Assembly (NCBI RefSeq): GCF_041321145.1
Contig: NZ_JBGGWA010000001.1
Span: forward strand, 434,001-498,000
From: Paraburkholderia sp041321145
GTDB lineage: Bacteria; Pseudomonadota; Gammaproteobacteria; Burkholderiales; Burkholderiaceae
Direction: 5' to 3'
DNA: 64,000 nt
The notes beneath the pieces were generated by a model. The model saw nothing but the letters and a program-made list of their open reading frames with translations. It had not been told where the DNA came from and ran no database searches. The translations under genes and the position numbers were made by a program. Shown here in pieces: positions 36,426 to 45,144 of the stretch. The number at the start of each line of letters is the position of its first letter. The first letter of the stretch is position 1.

Positions 36426-36845
36426 ATGGAACCCACATGGCAATTCCAGCTAAGAATCGTCGTCGTCGCCGAACTTGCCAACGATCTGCGTACAGACCCG
36501 GCCAGCGCCTCGCACGCTGCGCTTCATGATGTTTTGAGCAGGCACAACGCGACCTTGAAGTGTCAGTTCGACGCTTTCGCCGACTACGTGAACGAGGCGG
36601 AAAGGCACGGTCCGGAAAACTATCCGCTTTATCAATGGACCCGGCAGACGATTGAGAACCCGGAAAAGAAGGCCAAATACTTGCAATCGTTTACGGTCTA
36701 TGTAGACGGTGACGAGATATATGACAAAGAAATCGCCGACGTAATGGAAGCGGAACTATTGGCGCTGGTTGGCGGCGATGGAATCAAGAGCGTGATCAGG
36801 TTCGATACCAATCCGGCGAATAATCCGCAGCCGCCCCAACGCTAG
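36426..36845 (+). CDS. Conserved hypothetical protein
   Basis: 139 residues, no recognised family. Soluble and mixed alpha/beta in character, starting MEPTWQFQLRIVVVAELAND, with QSFTVYVDGDEIYDKEIADV near residue 90 and a Pro/Asn-rich end. GAGG sits about 5 bases before the ATG and the codon use is normal, so it is probably real. It lies 82 bases after the GGDEF-EAL gene in the same direction and could be co-transcribed. Confidence 0.6.
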   Translation: MEPTWQFQLRIVVVAELANDLRTDPASASHAALHDVLSRHNATLKCQFDAFADYVNEAERHGPENYPLYQWTRQTIENPEKKAKYLQSFTVYVDGDEIYDKEIADVMEAELLALVGGDGIKSVIRFDTNPANNPQPPQR

Positions 36846-37010
36846 CGATTAAAAACGTAGTCCACCTGCTCTTCGCCGACACTGTGCCTCCGGCGTCCGT
36901 GTTGGCGTCGTTCCGCCCCCAGTTCGGCGTCGCTGGGTGCGGATGCCGGCCCCAGTGACGGTGCCGGATAACAGCAGTGATAGACGTCCACTAAAGACGA
37001 CTGACCAAGC

Positions 37011-37250
37011 TCACGGGCTGATGAATTTGAAGGCGACTACCGCTGAGGCGGCGTCCGGTTTGTCTCGACGTTGCAGGTCCTCTGCAAGCAGTTTCTGAAA
37101 CAGCGTTTCTTCCCTTTCTCCATACTGCTCGCGAAACTCCCCGAGAACTTCGGCGATAGCGCGGCTTCGCGTCTCCGGACTCAAGGTGCTTCCAATGTAG
37201 GAACAACCTCGTGCCAGTTCCAGCACGTAGGCTGTGCGAGCATTCGCCAT
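37011..37250 (-). CDS. Small hypothetical protein
   Basis: 79 residues from the ATG at 37250 with GAGGGAG 6 bases upstream. The sequence is mostly helical and charged (TRSRAIAEVLGEFREQYGER, then ETLFQKLLAEDLQRR) and ends VVAFKFISP. One Cys near residue 16. No family is recognised. It is a single minus-strand gene among plus-strand small genes. Confidence 0.55.
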   Translation of the reverse strand: MANARTAYVLELARGCSYIGSTLSPETRSRAIAEVLGEFREQYGEREETLFQKLLAEDLQRRDKPDAASAVVAFKFISP

Positions 37251-37564
37251 GGCGGCTCCCTCTGTTTTTCCCGGTGGCATCAAGACTCTCAATTTTTGGT
37301 GCGCGCACATCTGCCGCTGGGCGTCCAGCCTTGGCTGAGTCGCACCGGGCGGCGCATTACAGTTTGGAAGAAATTTACCGGATGGTGCTGAAGGAAACCT
37401 TAAGAAGCATAGTCGGCGCCGTCGCACGGTCGGACCCCGATTTGGGGGCGCCTTTGCCTTTTCGATGGCAGGGGATTAACTAAAGAATTGGCTTCTGTTC
37501 GACGAATTGGATGCCTCCTCGTCGGCGCACACTGACATCGTGCCAATCGCGCAGGGAGCTTGAG

Positions 37565-37855
37565 ATGTCTTTCCGTTACCACAAAAGTCGTCAGTTTGAA
37601 GTTGACTTGCCTGACGCGTCCATGTCCGAATGGAACAGTCCGTCGCCGTACTCCGACGCGGGCATGATGCGCGGACTGCACCTAGCGTCGGAATGCGTGT
37701 TGCGCCTCGCGACGCAGACTCACAACGCGGTCGCACGCGGCGACACGGTGGGGGCGCAAGCAGCGCGCGTCTCGCTCGAAAAGCAGTTGGCACTGACCAC
37801 GCGCCTGATCGATGAGTTATTGCTCAACGGTACCCAGCAACCTACGGCACATTGA
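37565..37855 (+). CDS. Small hypothetical protein
   Basis: 96 residues from the ATG at 37565, preceded by AGGGAGCTTGAG. It starts MSFRYHKSRQFEVDLPDA and is helical in its second half (GLHLASECVLRLATQTHNAV, then SLEKQLALTTRLIDELLLNG). No domain is recognised. It is probably co-directional with the small membrane-protein gene 54 bases downstream. Confidence 0.55.
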   Translation: MSFRYHKSRQFEVDLPDASMSEWNSPSPYSDAGMMRGLHLASECVLRLATQTHNAVARGDTVGAQAARVSLEKQLALTTRLIDELLLNGTQQPTAH

Positions 37856-37909
37856 CTGGCCGACAGGCCAGACAGAACGAATTGCAGTGCCGAACTTCTG
37901 AAGACTGAA

Positions 37910-38053
37910 ATGAATGCCTTGACCGTAATTCTCTGCATTTGGACGATGGTAGTGGTCTGCGCGATCCTCTTCATTCGCGGCGCCAGCCCGCGCGTCGAGC
38001 AGCCCATCAAATCACCGCAACGCCGTCCGGCGCGCTATTCCATCGCTGAGTAA
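37910..38053 (+). CDS. Small single-pass membrane protein
   Basis: 47 residues: a hydrophobic helix directly at the N-terminus (MNALTVILCIWTMVVVCAIL), then a basic, proline-containing tail (SPRVEQPIKSPQRRPARYS). GAAG lies about 6 bases before the ATG. No family is recognised. Its position and typical membrane-protein layout make it likely to be a real micro-protein. Confidence 0.5.
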   Translation: MNALTVILCIWTMVVVCAILFIRGASPRVEQPIKSPQRRPARYSIAE

Positions 38054-38135
38054 CGGCGATCGGTCCGGTTCAGACGATGTCGCCGATTGGCGGTTTGTCG
38101 GATGGCAGCATTGCCTCGCGAAGCCCGATGACCTG

Positions 38136-38990
38136 TCAGGTTGCCTTGAGGTCCGGCAATAGTCTCGCGCATTCCCTCCTGACCACTTCGTAACACTCGC
38201 ACACGCGCTGTTCGAGTCCAGGTCGATTCAGCACCTCAATACGACCATAGCTGTAACGGATCAGCCCCGCCTCCTGCAATTTCATCGCGGCTTCCGTCAC
38301 ACCGGCTCGCCGGACACCCAGCATGTTTGCGATCAGTTCCTGCGTCATGGTCAATTCGTTCGATGGCAGCCGGTCGATACTAAGCAGGAGCCATCGGCAC
38401 AACTGCTGATCAATTGAATGGTGCCGATTGCACACAGCGGTCTGCGCCATTTGTGTGATCAACGATTGGGTGTAGCGCAGCAACAGGCGCTGCACCGCGC
38501 CCGCGCGATGGAATTCTTCCTTCAGCAGATGAGCATCCAGTCGGTATGCGCGTCCCGCGCTTTGGACAACGGCCCGGTTCGGCGTGGTTTCACCGCCCAT
38601 GAAGAGCGCGATGCCGATTATCCCTTCGTTACCCACGATCGCAATCTCGGCTGACGCACCATTCTCCATGACGTACAGCAAGGAAACGATGGATGTTGCC
38701 GGGAAATAGACGTGGTCGAGACGGGCACCGGGCTCGTAAATGACTTGCCCCAGCGACATGTCTACGGGCACCAGATGCAAAGCGATGCGTGCCCACTCTG
38801 CCTCAGGCAGAACCGCAAGCAGATGATTGCCGCTTCGATAGTCTTCCTTGAGCACTTGCGAAGTCTCCCGTAGTCTGGAAACAGCACGGCGCCGAGCGGC
38901 TCCGGTGCGCAATATGTCGACACACACCGCCAGTGCATCGCGCATGGTTGTGTCGAGTATATCGCTGTGAGTTCGCTTCCCATCAACCAT
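38136..38990 (-). CDS. Crp/Fnr family transcriptional regulator
   Basis: 284 residues. The cyclic-nucleotide-binding fold spans about 50-170 (NHLLAVLPEAEWARIALHLV, GQVIYEPGARLDHVYFPATS, IVGNEGIIGIALFMGG). The residues that bind cAMP in Crp are not conserved here. A C-terminal HTH_Crp domain follows at about 200-265 (LTMTQELIANMLGVRRAGVT). Members with this layout often respond to stress, not cAMP. It diverges from the large kinase fusion gene with 123 bases between, so it may control that gene. Confidence 0.85.
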   Translation of the reverse strand: MVDGKRTHSDILDTTMRDALAVCVDILRTGAARRRAVSRLRETSQVLKEDYRSGNHLLAVLPEAEWARIALHLVPVDMSLGQVIYEPGARLDHVYFPATSIVSLLYVMENGASAEIAIVGNEGIIGIALFMGGETTPNRAVVQSAGRAYRLDAHLLKEEFHRAGAVQRLLLRYTQSLITQMAQTAVCNRHHSIDQQLCRWLLLSIDRLPSNELTMTQELIANMLGVRRAGVTEAAMKLQEAGLIRYSYGRIEVLNRPGLEQRVCECYEVVRRECARLLPDLKAT

Positions 38991-39113
38991 GCGTTCGCCG
39001 CGCCTGTAGGCGGGCTGAAACGCCAGGCCCGAATGTCGTCCGATCCCAAGGTTCGAACAGTTGTGCCGTGTTAGGCGCTACACTGGCCCTCCAGCAGTCT
39101 TGCTCGATCCGCC

Positions 39114-42100
39114 ATGAATAATGCCAACTACACTTCGGCGGCGCCCAGTCGGGGCACCGCTCCTCGCATAGTCGCAATCGGCGCGTCAGCCGGTGCGCTT
39201 CATGCGCTGAGCCTGTTTTTCAGAGCCGCCTCCGCGATCCCGAGCGACGTCGCCTTTGTGATCGTGGTCCACCTGGCTCCCGGCGCCGAGAGTCATCTAC
39301 CGCAGCTGCTGGCCAAAGTCACGCCGTTACCTGTGTCCGTCATCGAGGATGGCGCAACGATCCGTGCGGGGCACGTCTACGTTATCCCGCCGAAAGTGTC
39401 TGTCGTTGTCACGCAAGACGCATTCAAATTGCATATCGCCGTCGAACGTCCATCGATTCCCATGCCGATCGATCAGTTTTTCACGTCGCTAGCCGCTGAC
39501 CAGCGCGATCGTGCCATCGGAATTGTGCTCACTGGCGCGAACGCGGACGGTTCGGCGGGCCTGCGAGCAATCAAGGCCGGGGGCGGCATGGTGATGGCGC
39601 AGTCACCTGAAACGGCTGAACACAGTGCAATGCCCAGCCATGCAATCGCAACGGGGTTGGTGGACTACGTGCTGCCAGTCGAAAACCTGCCTGCCGCATT
39701 GTTCGATTACATCGCACGCTCCACGGCCGATACCTTGCCGACTTCCGCGGATTCCGCGCATGCGGTCGACCTTGAACCGGTGCTCAGGGCCCTTGCTGCT
39801 GCCGGATCGGATTTCAGGGGTTACAAGCGGGGCACGCTGGAGCGTCGAATCGCCCGCCGCATGACGGTCAATCGGATCGACAGTCTTGAGGCGTACTGCG
39901 ACATCCTGAGAGCCAGGACCGAGGAGGCCCAGGCTTTGAGCCTCGACATGATGATCGGTGTCACGGAGTTCTTTCGCGATCCCGATGCATGGAACGCGCT
40001 GTCCGAACGGGTCTTGAGCAGCCTGCTCGACGAGCCGGAGGGCGAACAGCCTGTGCGTGTCTGGGTGCCGGGATGCGCGACGGGCGAAGAGGCCTATTCG
40101 ATGGCCATGCTGTTGACGGAGGAGATCGAGAAGCGCCGCCTGACGCGACCGTTCATGATCCTCGCTTCTGACGTGAACCGCGTGGCGCTGGGACGCGCAC
40201 GACAGGGCATCTATTCACCGAGCGTCGCATTGCCGGTCGGCGAAGCGCGGTTAGAACGATTTTTTCAGGCGCACGACGATGGATACCAGATCCGGCAAGA
40301 GCTTCGCGAAACGGTGCTGTTCACCCCGCAGAACCTGATTGCCGATCCGCCGTTTTCCCGCGTGGACCTGATCAGCTGCCGGAATCTGCTGATATACCTC
40401 GAGTCCGAAGCGCAGCAGCGGGTGTTTGAGTTATTCCATTTCGCGCTCAATCCGAAGCGTTATCTGTTTCTGGGACGCTCGGAAAGTACCGATCCCGATT
40501 CCACCCAGTTTCAGGAGGTGTCGAGAGCCTGGCGTATTTATCAGCGTAGTCCTGTCGTCGCGCCGGCGGTCTCTGGCTACCGGTTTTCCGCGAGAACGGC
40601 ACGCCGCGAGGAATTCCCGCCCGCAAGCCGCGTTGGCGTTCGCAGCAAGGGTTACGCGGAGCTGGTCAACGCCACGCTGCTTGACGAGCACCATGCTGCA
40701 TCGGTGCTAATCAATTCCGCCCATCAGGTGCTCTACGTGAGCGGCTCGACGGACGAATATCTGACCCAACCCGCTGGTGAGCCGACCGGCAACATTCTCG
40801 ACATGGCGCGTGAAGGCCTGCGCCTTAAGCTGCGGATCGTATTGCGCCGGGCGACCCAGGATCAGGCAGCCTCGCCGGTTAGCGAAGTCGTATCGGACGG
40901 CGGCGCGCCGGCGGTAAAGATCACGGTGACGCGGCCGTTCGACACGGCCCATGCAGGCAAGGCATTGCTCGTCATATTCGCCCGATTGCCAACGGCCGAC
41001 CGGCCCGCGTCGTCGCCGCCTTCCGGCGCGGATTCCGACCTCTGGCACCTGGAGAGCGAACTGCGGACGACGCAGGTGGAGCTCGGCAGCACGATCGAGG
41101 AGCTGGAAGAGAGTAATAGCGAATTACGGGTATCGAACGAAGAAATCCTTTCGATGAACGAGGAGCTGCGTTCGGCGAATGAAGAGCTCGAAACTTCGAA
41201 GGAAGAACTGCAGGCAGTCAATGAGCAACTGAACGTCGTCAATTCCCAACTTGAGCAGAAGATCCATCAGACGGAGGCTCTCAATGGGGACCTCACGAAT
41301 CTGTTTGCCAGCATGGAAATCGCGACGTTGCTTCTCGACAGTCAGGGTCTGATTAAACGGTTTACCCCCAGCGCCGCGAGGATTTTAGGGCTGGCGCCGC
41401 CTGATATCGGCCGCCGGATCGTAGAGGTCCTGGCCAACCCGCTTGGCGGCACGTTGTCGGTCGAGGTCAACCGGGTACTTGAGGGCGTGGATCAACAGGT
41501 CGAGAAGGAGATCAAGACAGTGACCGCAGAATGGTATGTTCGCCGTGTGACGCCGTACCTCGCGATTCGCGAAGCTCCACCTGCTGGCGTCGTGGTGACC
41601 TGGACCGATATCACCCACGTCAAACTGTCCGACGAACGCGCCCGGCGGTTCGCCACGGTGGTTCAGGATTCGAACGACGCGGTGACGGTATTCGATCTCA
41701 AAGGCCGCTTTCTCGCCTGGAACAGGGCTGCGAGCGTGATGTATGGCTACAGCGAGGCCGAAGCGTTGCGGATGAGCGTCGCTGACCTACTGCCACGCGG
41801 GGCGAGTCAGGATCATCTCCGTTTTGTGGGCCAGACCGTCAGCAATGAGGCACTGCATTCCTACGAAACCCAGCGCGTTACGAAAGACGGGCGGCTGATC
41901 GATATATGGATAACTTTATCGGTCCTGGCGGATGATTCTGGGAATGCCACCGCTATCGCGACAACGGAGCGCGATCTCACCAATCGGAGTATCAGTAACA
42001 CCCAGCTTCGCGATCGCGCCGAACGTCTTTTGCTAGCCGATCAGAGAAAGAACGAATTTCTGGCGATGCTCGGACATGAACTGCGCAATCCGCTCGCTGC

Positions 42101-43151
42101 CCTGTGTTCAGCGGCCGATGTACTCGCATCCGAAGCCGTCGCCGCGCCGAAGAAGGCCTGGGCGACCGGCGTCATACAGAGACAGGGCCGCGCGATGACG
42201 CAACTGGTCAACGACATGCTTGATCTGACGCGCATCTCCAATGGCAGTATTGAACTGCATCGCCGGGCAGTCGAGCTGAAAGCGGTCGTCCGCAGTGCGA
42301 TCGAAGTGTGCCAGCCCATTATCGAAGAACGCCGTCACAATCTGTCGATCTCGCTACCCGACGAGCCTCTCGAGTTGTATGTCGACCCAGTGCGCCTGTC
42401 GCAAGTTCTCGAAAACATTATCATCAACGCGGCTCGATACACTGCTCCCGGCGGGGAAATCAGCCTGACAGCGCAGAGAATCGGGCACCGGCTGTCACTG
42501 CGTATCAAGGACAATGGAAGAGGGATACCCTCCTCGATGCTGGGTAGTCTGTTTGACATGTTCGTCAGGGGGCCGCTGTCCGAAGGGCAGAGCTACGGCG
42601 GCCTGGGCGTCGGCCTCTCTGTGGTTCGCCGGCTGGTCGAATTGCACGGCGGCTCGGTCAGCGCCACCAGTGATGGTAAAACCGGTAGCGTATTCGTGGT
42701 CGACCTGCCGCTGGAGGTGTCGCGTCCTGACCTGGACTCGGGCGGCGCCACGCGAGTACCAGGCGAGATGCCCACCAAACGAATCCTGATTATTGACGAC
42801 AACACCGATGCGGGCGAAACGCTCGCCCTGCTTCTGACCAGCGAGGGGCATGTGGTGGAGACTCGCCTCGATGGCGTTCAGGGGCTTGGCGCGGCGGCGT
42901 TGTTCAGGCCGGACGCCGTGCTTCTGGACATCGGCTTACCTGGCATGAACGGGTATGAGGTAGCCGAAAAACTTCGGGCGTCCGAATCGACGCAAAATGC
43001 AATGCTGATCGCTATAACCGGCTACGGGCAGCCCGGCGACCAACGCCGCTCGGCCGAAGCGGGGTTTGACCATCATCTGACCAAGCCGGTCGATTTTGAG
43101 GCTTTGATGCACTTGCTTGCTGCTGGAGGGAAATCGGCGGGTGACCATTGA
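39114..43151 (+). CDS. CheB-CheR-PAS-histidine kinase-receiver fusion protein
   Basis: 1345 residues, no membrane segments. Order: CheB methylesterase (about 15-195; catalytic Ser in GASAGAL, His in VVHLAPG, Asp in GANADGSAG), CheR methyltransferase (about 210-475; SAM site VWVPGCATGEEAYSMAML), a long coiled coil (about 645-730, repeats of NEEL and SNEE), two PAS domains (about 735-835 and 845-960), HisKA with His in FLAMLGHELRNPLAAL (about 988), HATPase_c (DNGRGIPSSM, GGLGVGLSVVRRLVELHGG), and a receiver (RILIIDDNTDAG, phosphate-accepting Asp about 1272 in VLLDIGLPG, lysine in HLTKPVD). The known family senses unknown cues by a chemotaxis-like adaptation module joined to a hybrid kinase. No separate output regulator is adjacent. 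Confidence 0.93.
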   Translation: MNNANYTSAAPSRGTAPRIVAIGASAGALHALSLFFRAASAIPSDVAFVIVVHLAPGAESHLPQLLAKVTPLPVSVIEDGATIRAGHVYVIPPKVSVVVTQDAFKLHIAVERPSIPMPIDQFFTSLAADQRDRAIGIVLTGANADGSAGLRAIKAGGGMVMAQSPETAEHSAMPSHAIATGLVDYVLPVENLPAALFDYIARSTADTLPTSADSAHAVDLEPVLRALAAAGSDFRGYKRGTLERRIARRMTVNRIDSLEAYCDILRARTEEAQALSLDMMIGVTEFFRDPDAWNALSERVLSSLLDEPEGEQPVRVWVPGCATGEEAYSMAMLLTEEIEKRRLTRPFMILASDVNRVALGRARQGIYSPSVALPVGEARLERFFQAHDDGYQIRQELRETVLFTPQNLIADPPFSRVDLISCRNLLIYLESEAQQRVFELFHFALNPKRYLFLGRSESTDPDSTQFQEVSRAWRIYQRSPVVAPAVSGYRFSARTARREEFPPASRVGVRSKGYAELVNATLLDEHHAASVLINSAHQVLYVSGSTDEYLTQPAGEPTGNILDMAREGLRLKLRIVLRRATQDQAASPVSEVVSDGGAPAVKITVTRPFDTAHAGKALLVIFARLPTADRPASSPPSGADSDLWHLESELRTTQVELGSTIEELEESNSELRVSNEEILSMNEELRSANEELETSKEELQAVNEQLNVVNSQLEQKIHQTEALNGDLTNLFASMEIATLLLDSQGLIKRFTPSAARILGLAPPDIGRRIVEVLANPLGGTLSVEVNRVLEGVDQQVEKEIKTVTAEWYVRRVTPYLAIREAPPAGVVVTWTDITHVKLSDERARRFATVVQDSNDAVTVFDLKGRFLAWNRAASVMYGYSEAEALRMSVADLLPRGASQDHLRFVGQTVSNEALHSYETQRVTKDGRLIDIWITLSVLADDSGNATAIATTERDLTNRSISNTQLRDRAERLLLADQRKNEFLAMLGHELRNPLAALCSAADVLASEAVAAPKKAWATGVIQRQGRAMTQLVNDMLDLTRISNGSIELHRRAVELKAVVRSAIEVCQPIIEERRHNLSISLPDEPLELYVDPVRLSQVLENIIINAARYTAPGGEISLTAQRIGHRLSLRIKDNGRGIPSSMLGSLFDMFVRGPLSEGQSYGGLGVGLSVVRRLVELHGGSVSATSDGKTGSVFVVDLPLEVSRPDLDSGGATRVPGEMPTKRILIIDDNTDAGETLALLLTSEGHVVETRLDGVQGLGAAALFRPDAVLLDIGLPGMNGYEVAEKLRASESTQNAMLIAITGYGQPGDQRRSAEAGFDHHLTKPVDFEALMHLLAAGGKSAGDH

Positions 43152-43311
43152 GGGCGTCAACCGCCCAGGGGGCAAACAGCCAGTGGCGTGCGATTCCATT
43201 GCCTAAAATCAGGATGCGCGCAGACACTTTTCGCAACACGATTGCAGTAGCGTTCGCGATCGAGCCTGCGCGTCTGAATCCCGACTCGTACTAATCGTAA
43301 GGGGAATCGTC

Positions 43312-43605
43312 ATGGCGACTTATGTGGTTCTCGCACAATTTACTGATCAAGGTATACGCAACGTCAAAAACAGCCCGCAGCGGGCTGGTCAAGCGGCGGA
43401 GTTGGCCAGAACCTTTGGCTGTGAAATGAAAGAGATCTACTGGACGGTGGGCAAATATGACATTGTCACGCTCGTCGACGCACCGGATGAGCAAAGCTTC
43501 GCGGCATTCGGCTATGCGCTCGGATCCGCTGGCAATGTCCGCACGCAAACGCTCCGTGCGTTCACGAAGGACGAATGCAGCGCGATTCTCGGCAAACTCC
43601 CATAA
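43312..43605 (+). CDS. GYD domain protein
   Basis: 97 residues. The GYD-family pattern is seen: MATYVVLAQFTDQGIRNVKN, then CEMKEIYWTVGKYDIVTLVD and a C-terminal helix ending in SAILGKLP. These ferredoxin-fold-like small proteins are of unknown function. The ribosome site is AAGGGG. It lies 160 bases after the kinase fusion gene in the same direction. Confidence 0.85.
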   Translation: MATYVVLAQFTDQGIRNVKNSPQRAGQAAELARTFGCEMKEIYWTVGKYDIVTLVDAPDEQSFAAFGYALGSAGNVRTQTLRAFTKDECSAILGKLP

Positions 43606-43644
43606 AAACGGCCGCCATCGGGCTTGCTAACCGTTTCTTTTTTT
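43606..43644 (+). terminator. Possible terminator after the GYD gene
   Basis: AAACGG and CCGTTT form a 6-bp stem around a 19-base loop, followed by a run of seven T. The stem is short, so the call is tentative, but it starts right after the stop codon. Confidence 0.4.
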
Positions 43645-43655
43645 CCACGACTCGT

Positions 43656-43806
43656 GGGTAAAACACCGCATTGGTGATCGCCGCGCGTTACCCTTCGGGT
43701 CCTCGATGCAGCTGATCCACTTGAGCGCCGCTTAAGGGTGCGGCGCATCTTTCGGGATCACCATCACGTCGAACGCCAGCAGGCCGCCGTCCTCTATTTG
43801 TGACGT
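43656..43806 (-). pseudogene. Remnant of a putrescine-binding periplasmic protein (PotF/SpuD-like)
   Basis: Read leftward from 43806, one frame gives IEDGGLLAFDVMVIPKDAPHP, a TAA at 43734-43732 where family members usually have a charged residue, then AALKWISCIEDPKGNA in the same frame. A two-base shift then gives AITNAVFYP. This matches the near-C-terminal region of PotF-type polyamine-binding proteins (IPKDAPHPE, then ALKWI..I.DPK.NA.ITN.VFYP). A nonsense change plus a frameshift and the lack of any upstream part show that it is decayed. Confidence 0.7.
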
Positions 43807-43946
43807 CGGTTCGCGTCGCCTTAAGGAACGGCGTGAAGTTCGGATCGAAGGTGACGGTCCGTGCGCAGATGAAGCTGGAGCGTGAGAAGCTTCTGCTCGA
43901 AGATCTCCCGGTGATGATAGACGGTCCGCAAGGGATCTTCGGATGA
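43800..43946 (+). CDS. Possible small protein
   Basis: 48 codons from a GTG at 43800, charged and plausible (VKFGSKVTVRAQMKLEREKL, then LLEDLPVMIDGPQGIFG). Its stop overlaps the ATG of the next small frame (ATGA), which suggests translational coupling. It partly overlaps the potF-like remnant on the other strand. No family or clear ribosome site, so it may also be a fragment. Confidence 0.3.
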   Translation: MTSVRVALRNGVKFGSKVTVRAQMKLEREKLLLEDLPVMIDGPQGIFG

Positions 43947-44164
43947 ACACGACAGGACTTGCAATAGCAGGGCTCGCGACACCCCCGCTTTTCGGGTTAG
44001 TCGCCGCGCGTATAACGATGTGGGCGCGGGCACGGAGTTTCGCCCGGCTCGGCGTTCGAGACACGCTGCCGGCTTACGCACGGTTTGTCCTGCCCGAAGT
44101 CGTTCGCACGCCACATGAATTGAAACTACTCGACGCATACAAGGCAATTGCGAACGACGAGTAG
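43943..44164 (+). CDS. Small hypothetical protein, possibly membrane-associated
   Basis: 73 residues. A modest hydrophobic N-terminus (TTGLAIAGLATPPLFGLVAA) is followed by a polar part (LPAYARFVLPEVVRTPHELK). The ATG overlaps the stop of the preceding small frame by 4 bases. No family is recognised. It lies in a stretch with gene remnants, so it could be a leftover piece. Confidence 0.4.
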   Translation: MNTTGLAIAGLATPPLFGLVAARITMWARARSFARLGVRDTLPAYARFVLPEVVRTPHELKLLDAYKAIANDE

Positions 44165-44254
44165 CGCTTACCTCGGCCACGCTACTCGTAGCGTGCTCCA
44201 CCGTTACCGGGCACAGAACCGCTCGATCGAACGTGGTTCGAGAGGTATCAAGAC

Positions 44255-44410
44255 GTGATCAAAATGGCGTGCAGCGACGGCGATCTGACGCCGGCCCAGG
44301 CGGCCAGGACTGCTGAAGCCGTGATGAGCTTCGAAAGCCCGATGATGACCGAATTGGTCGATTGGCTGGCCATCAGTACGGCTGACGGTATGGATCTCGG
44401 CTTAAGCTAA
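44255..44410 (+). CDS. Possible small protein or gene fragment
   Basis: 51 codons from GTG (ATG at 44264): IKMACSDGDLTPAQAARTAE, then SFESPMMTELVDWLAISTAD. The frame stays open for about 19 codons upstream of the GTG without another good start, so an N-terminal part may have been lost. No family is recognised. Confidence 0.3.
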   Translation: MIKMACSDGDLTPAQAARTAEAVMSFESPMMTELVDWLAISTADGMDLGLS

Positions 44411-44469
44411 GCGTTAGTCACCCGTGTCCTCACAGCGAATTGGGAGGACGAGCGCCCGCGTCCAAACGA

Positions 44470-45135
44470 TTACTCGCTCGTGGACTCGACGGGGATTTCG
44501 GTGCCTTGCCTGGGTCGGCGGACGGCTCTCACCTTCCCGCTGTCACCGCCTCCGCAGAAGAATTGATCGGCGCCGTCGGACTCGAGCCCCGACACGTATA
44601 CGCCAGACGGCATCTCGAGGCTCTCCAGAACTTCTCCCGTTCGTGGATCGACTCGCCGCAACTCGCTCGCGTCATTTTCCCACGTGCCATGCCAGAGCTC
44701 TCCGTCGTTCCAGGTCACGCCGGTGACGAAGCGGTTGGACTCGATGGTGCGAAGAATCGCCCCTGTTTGAGGATCGACTTGATGAATTTTCCGATCCCGA
44801 TACTGCCCCACCCAGAGCGTCCCCTCGGCCCATGCGAGCCCGGAGTTACCGCCGCCGGGCGCCGGGATCGTGGCGAGCACACGGCCGCTATCCGGATCGA
44901 TCTTCTGGATGCGGTCCCCGTCGATCTGAAACAGGTGCTGGCCGTCGAAGGCCGTTCCCGCATGCGCGGCGACATCAATCGAGCGCAGCGTTTTCCCGCT
45001 CGCCGGATCGAAGGCGTTCAGCGTGTCTCCGGTCGCAATCCAGACGTGCTGACCGTCATACGTGACGCCATGCACGCTGTCCACCCCCGGAAAGGGGCCA
45101 TATTCACGCGTGATTTTGGCAGTTGATCGATTCAT
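44470..45135 (-). CDS. Beta-propeller repeat protein (YncE/streptogramin-lyase-like)
   Basis: 221 residues built of repeated blades with motifs such as VHGVTYDGQHVWIATGD, IQKIDPDSGRVLATIPAPGG, GLAWAEGTLWVGQYRDRKIH and VTGVTWNDGELWHGTW. No signal peptide is seen, so it is probably cytoplasmic. Similar proteins are annotated as glutamine-cyclotransferase-like or Vgb-like; no catalytic residues can be assigned. AGGATGGGAAC precedes the ATG. The HTH regulator gene lies 9 bases upstream on the same strand, so the two form an operon. Confidence 0.75.
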   Translation of the reverse strand: MNRSTAKITREYGPFPGVDSVHGVTYDGQHVWIATGDTLNAFDPASGKTLRSIDVAAHAGTAFDGQHLFQIDGDRIQKIDPDSGRVLATIPAPGGGNSGLAWAEGTLWVGQYRDRKIHQVDPQTGAILRTIESNRFVTGVTWNDGELWHGTWENDASELRRVDPRTGEVLESLEMPSGVYVSGLESDGADQFFCGGGDSGKVRAVRRPRQGTEIPVESTSE

Positions 45136-45144
45136 GTTCCCATC

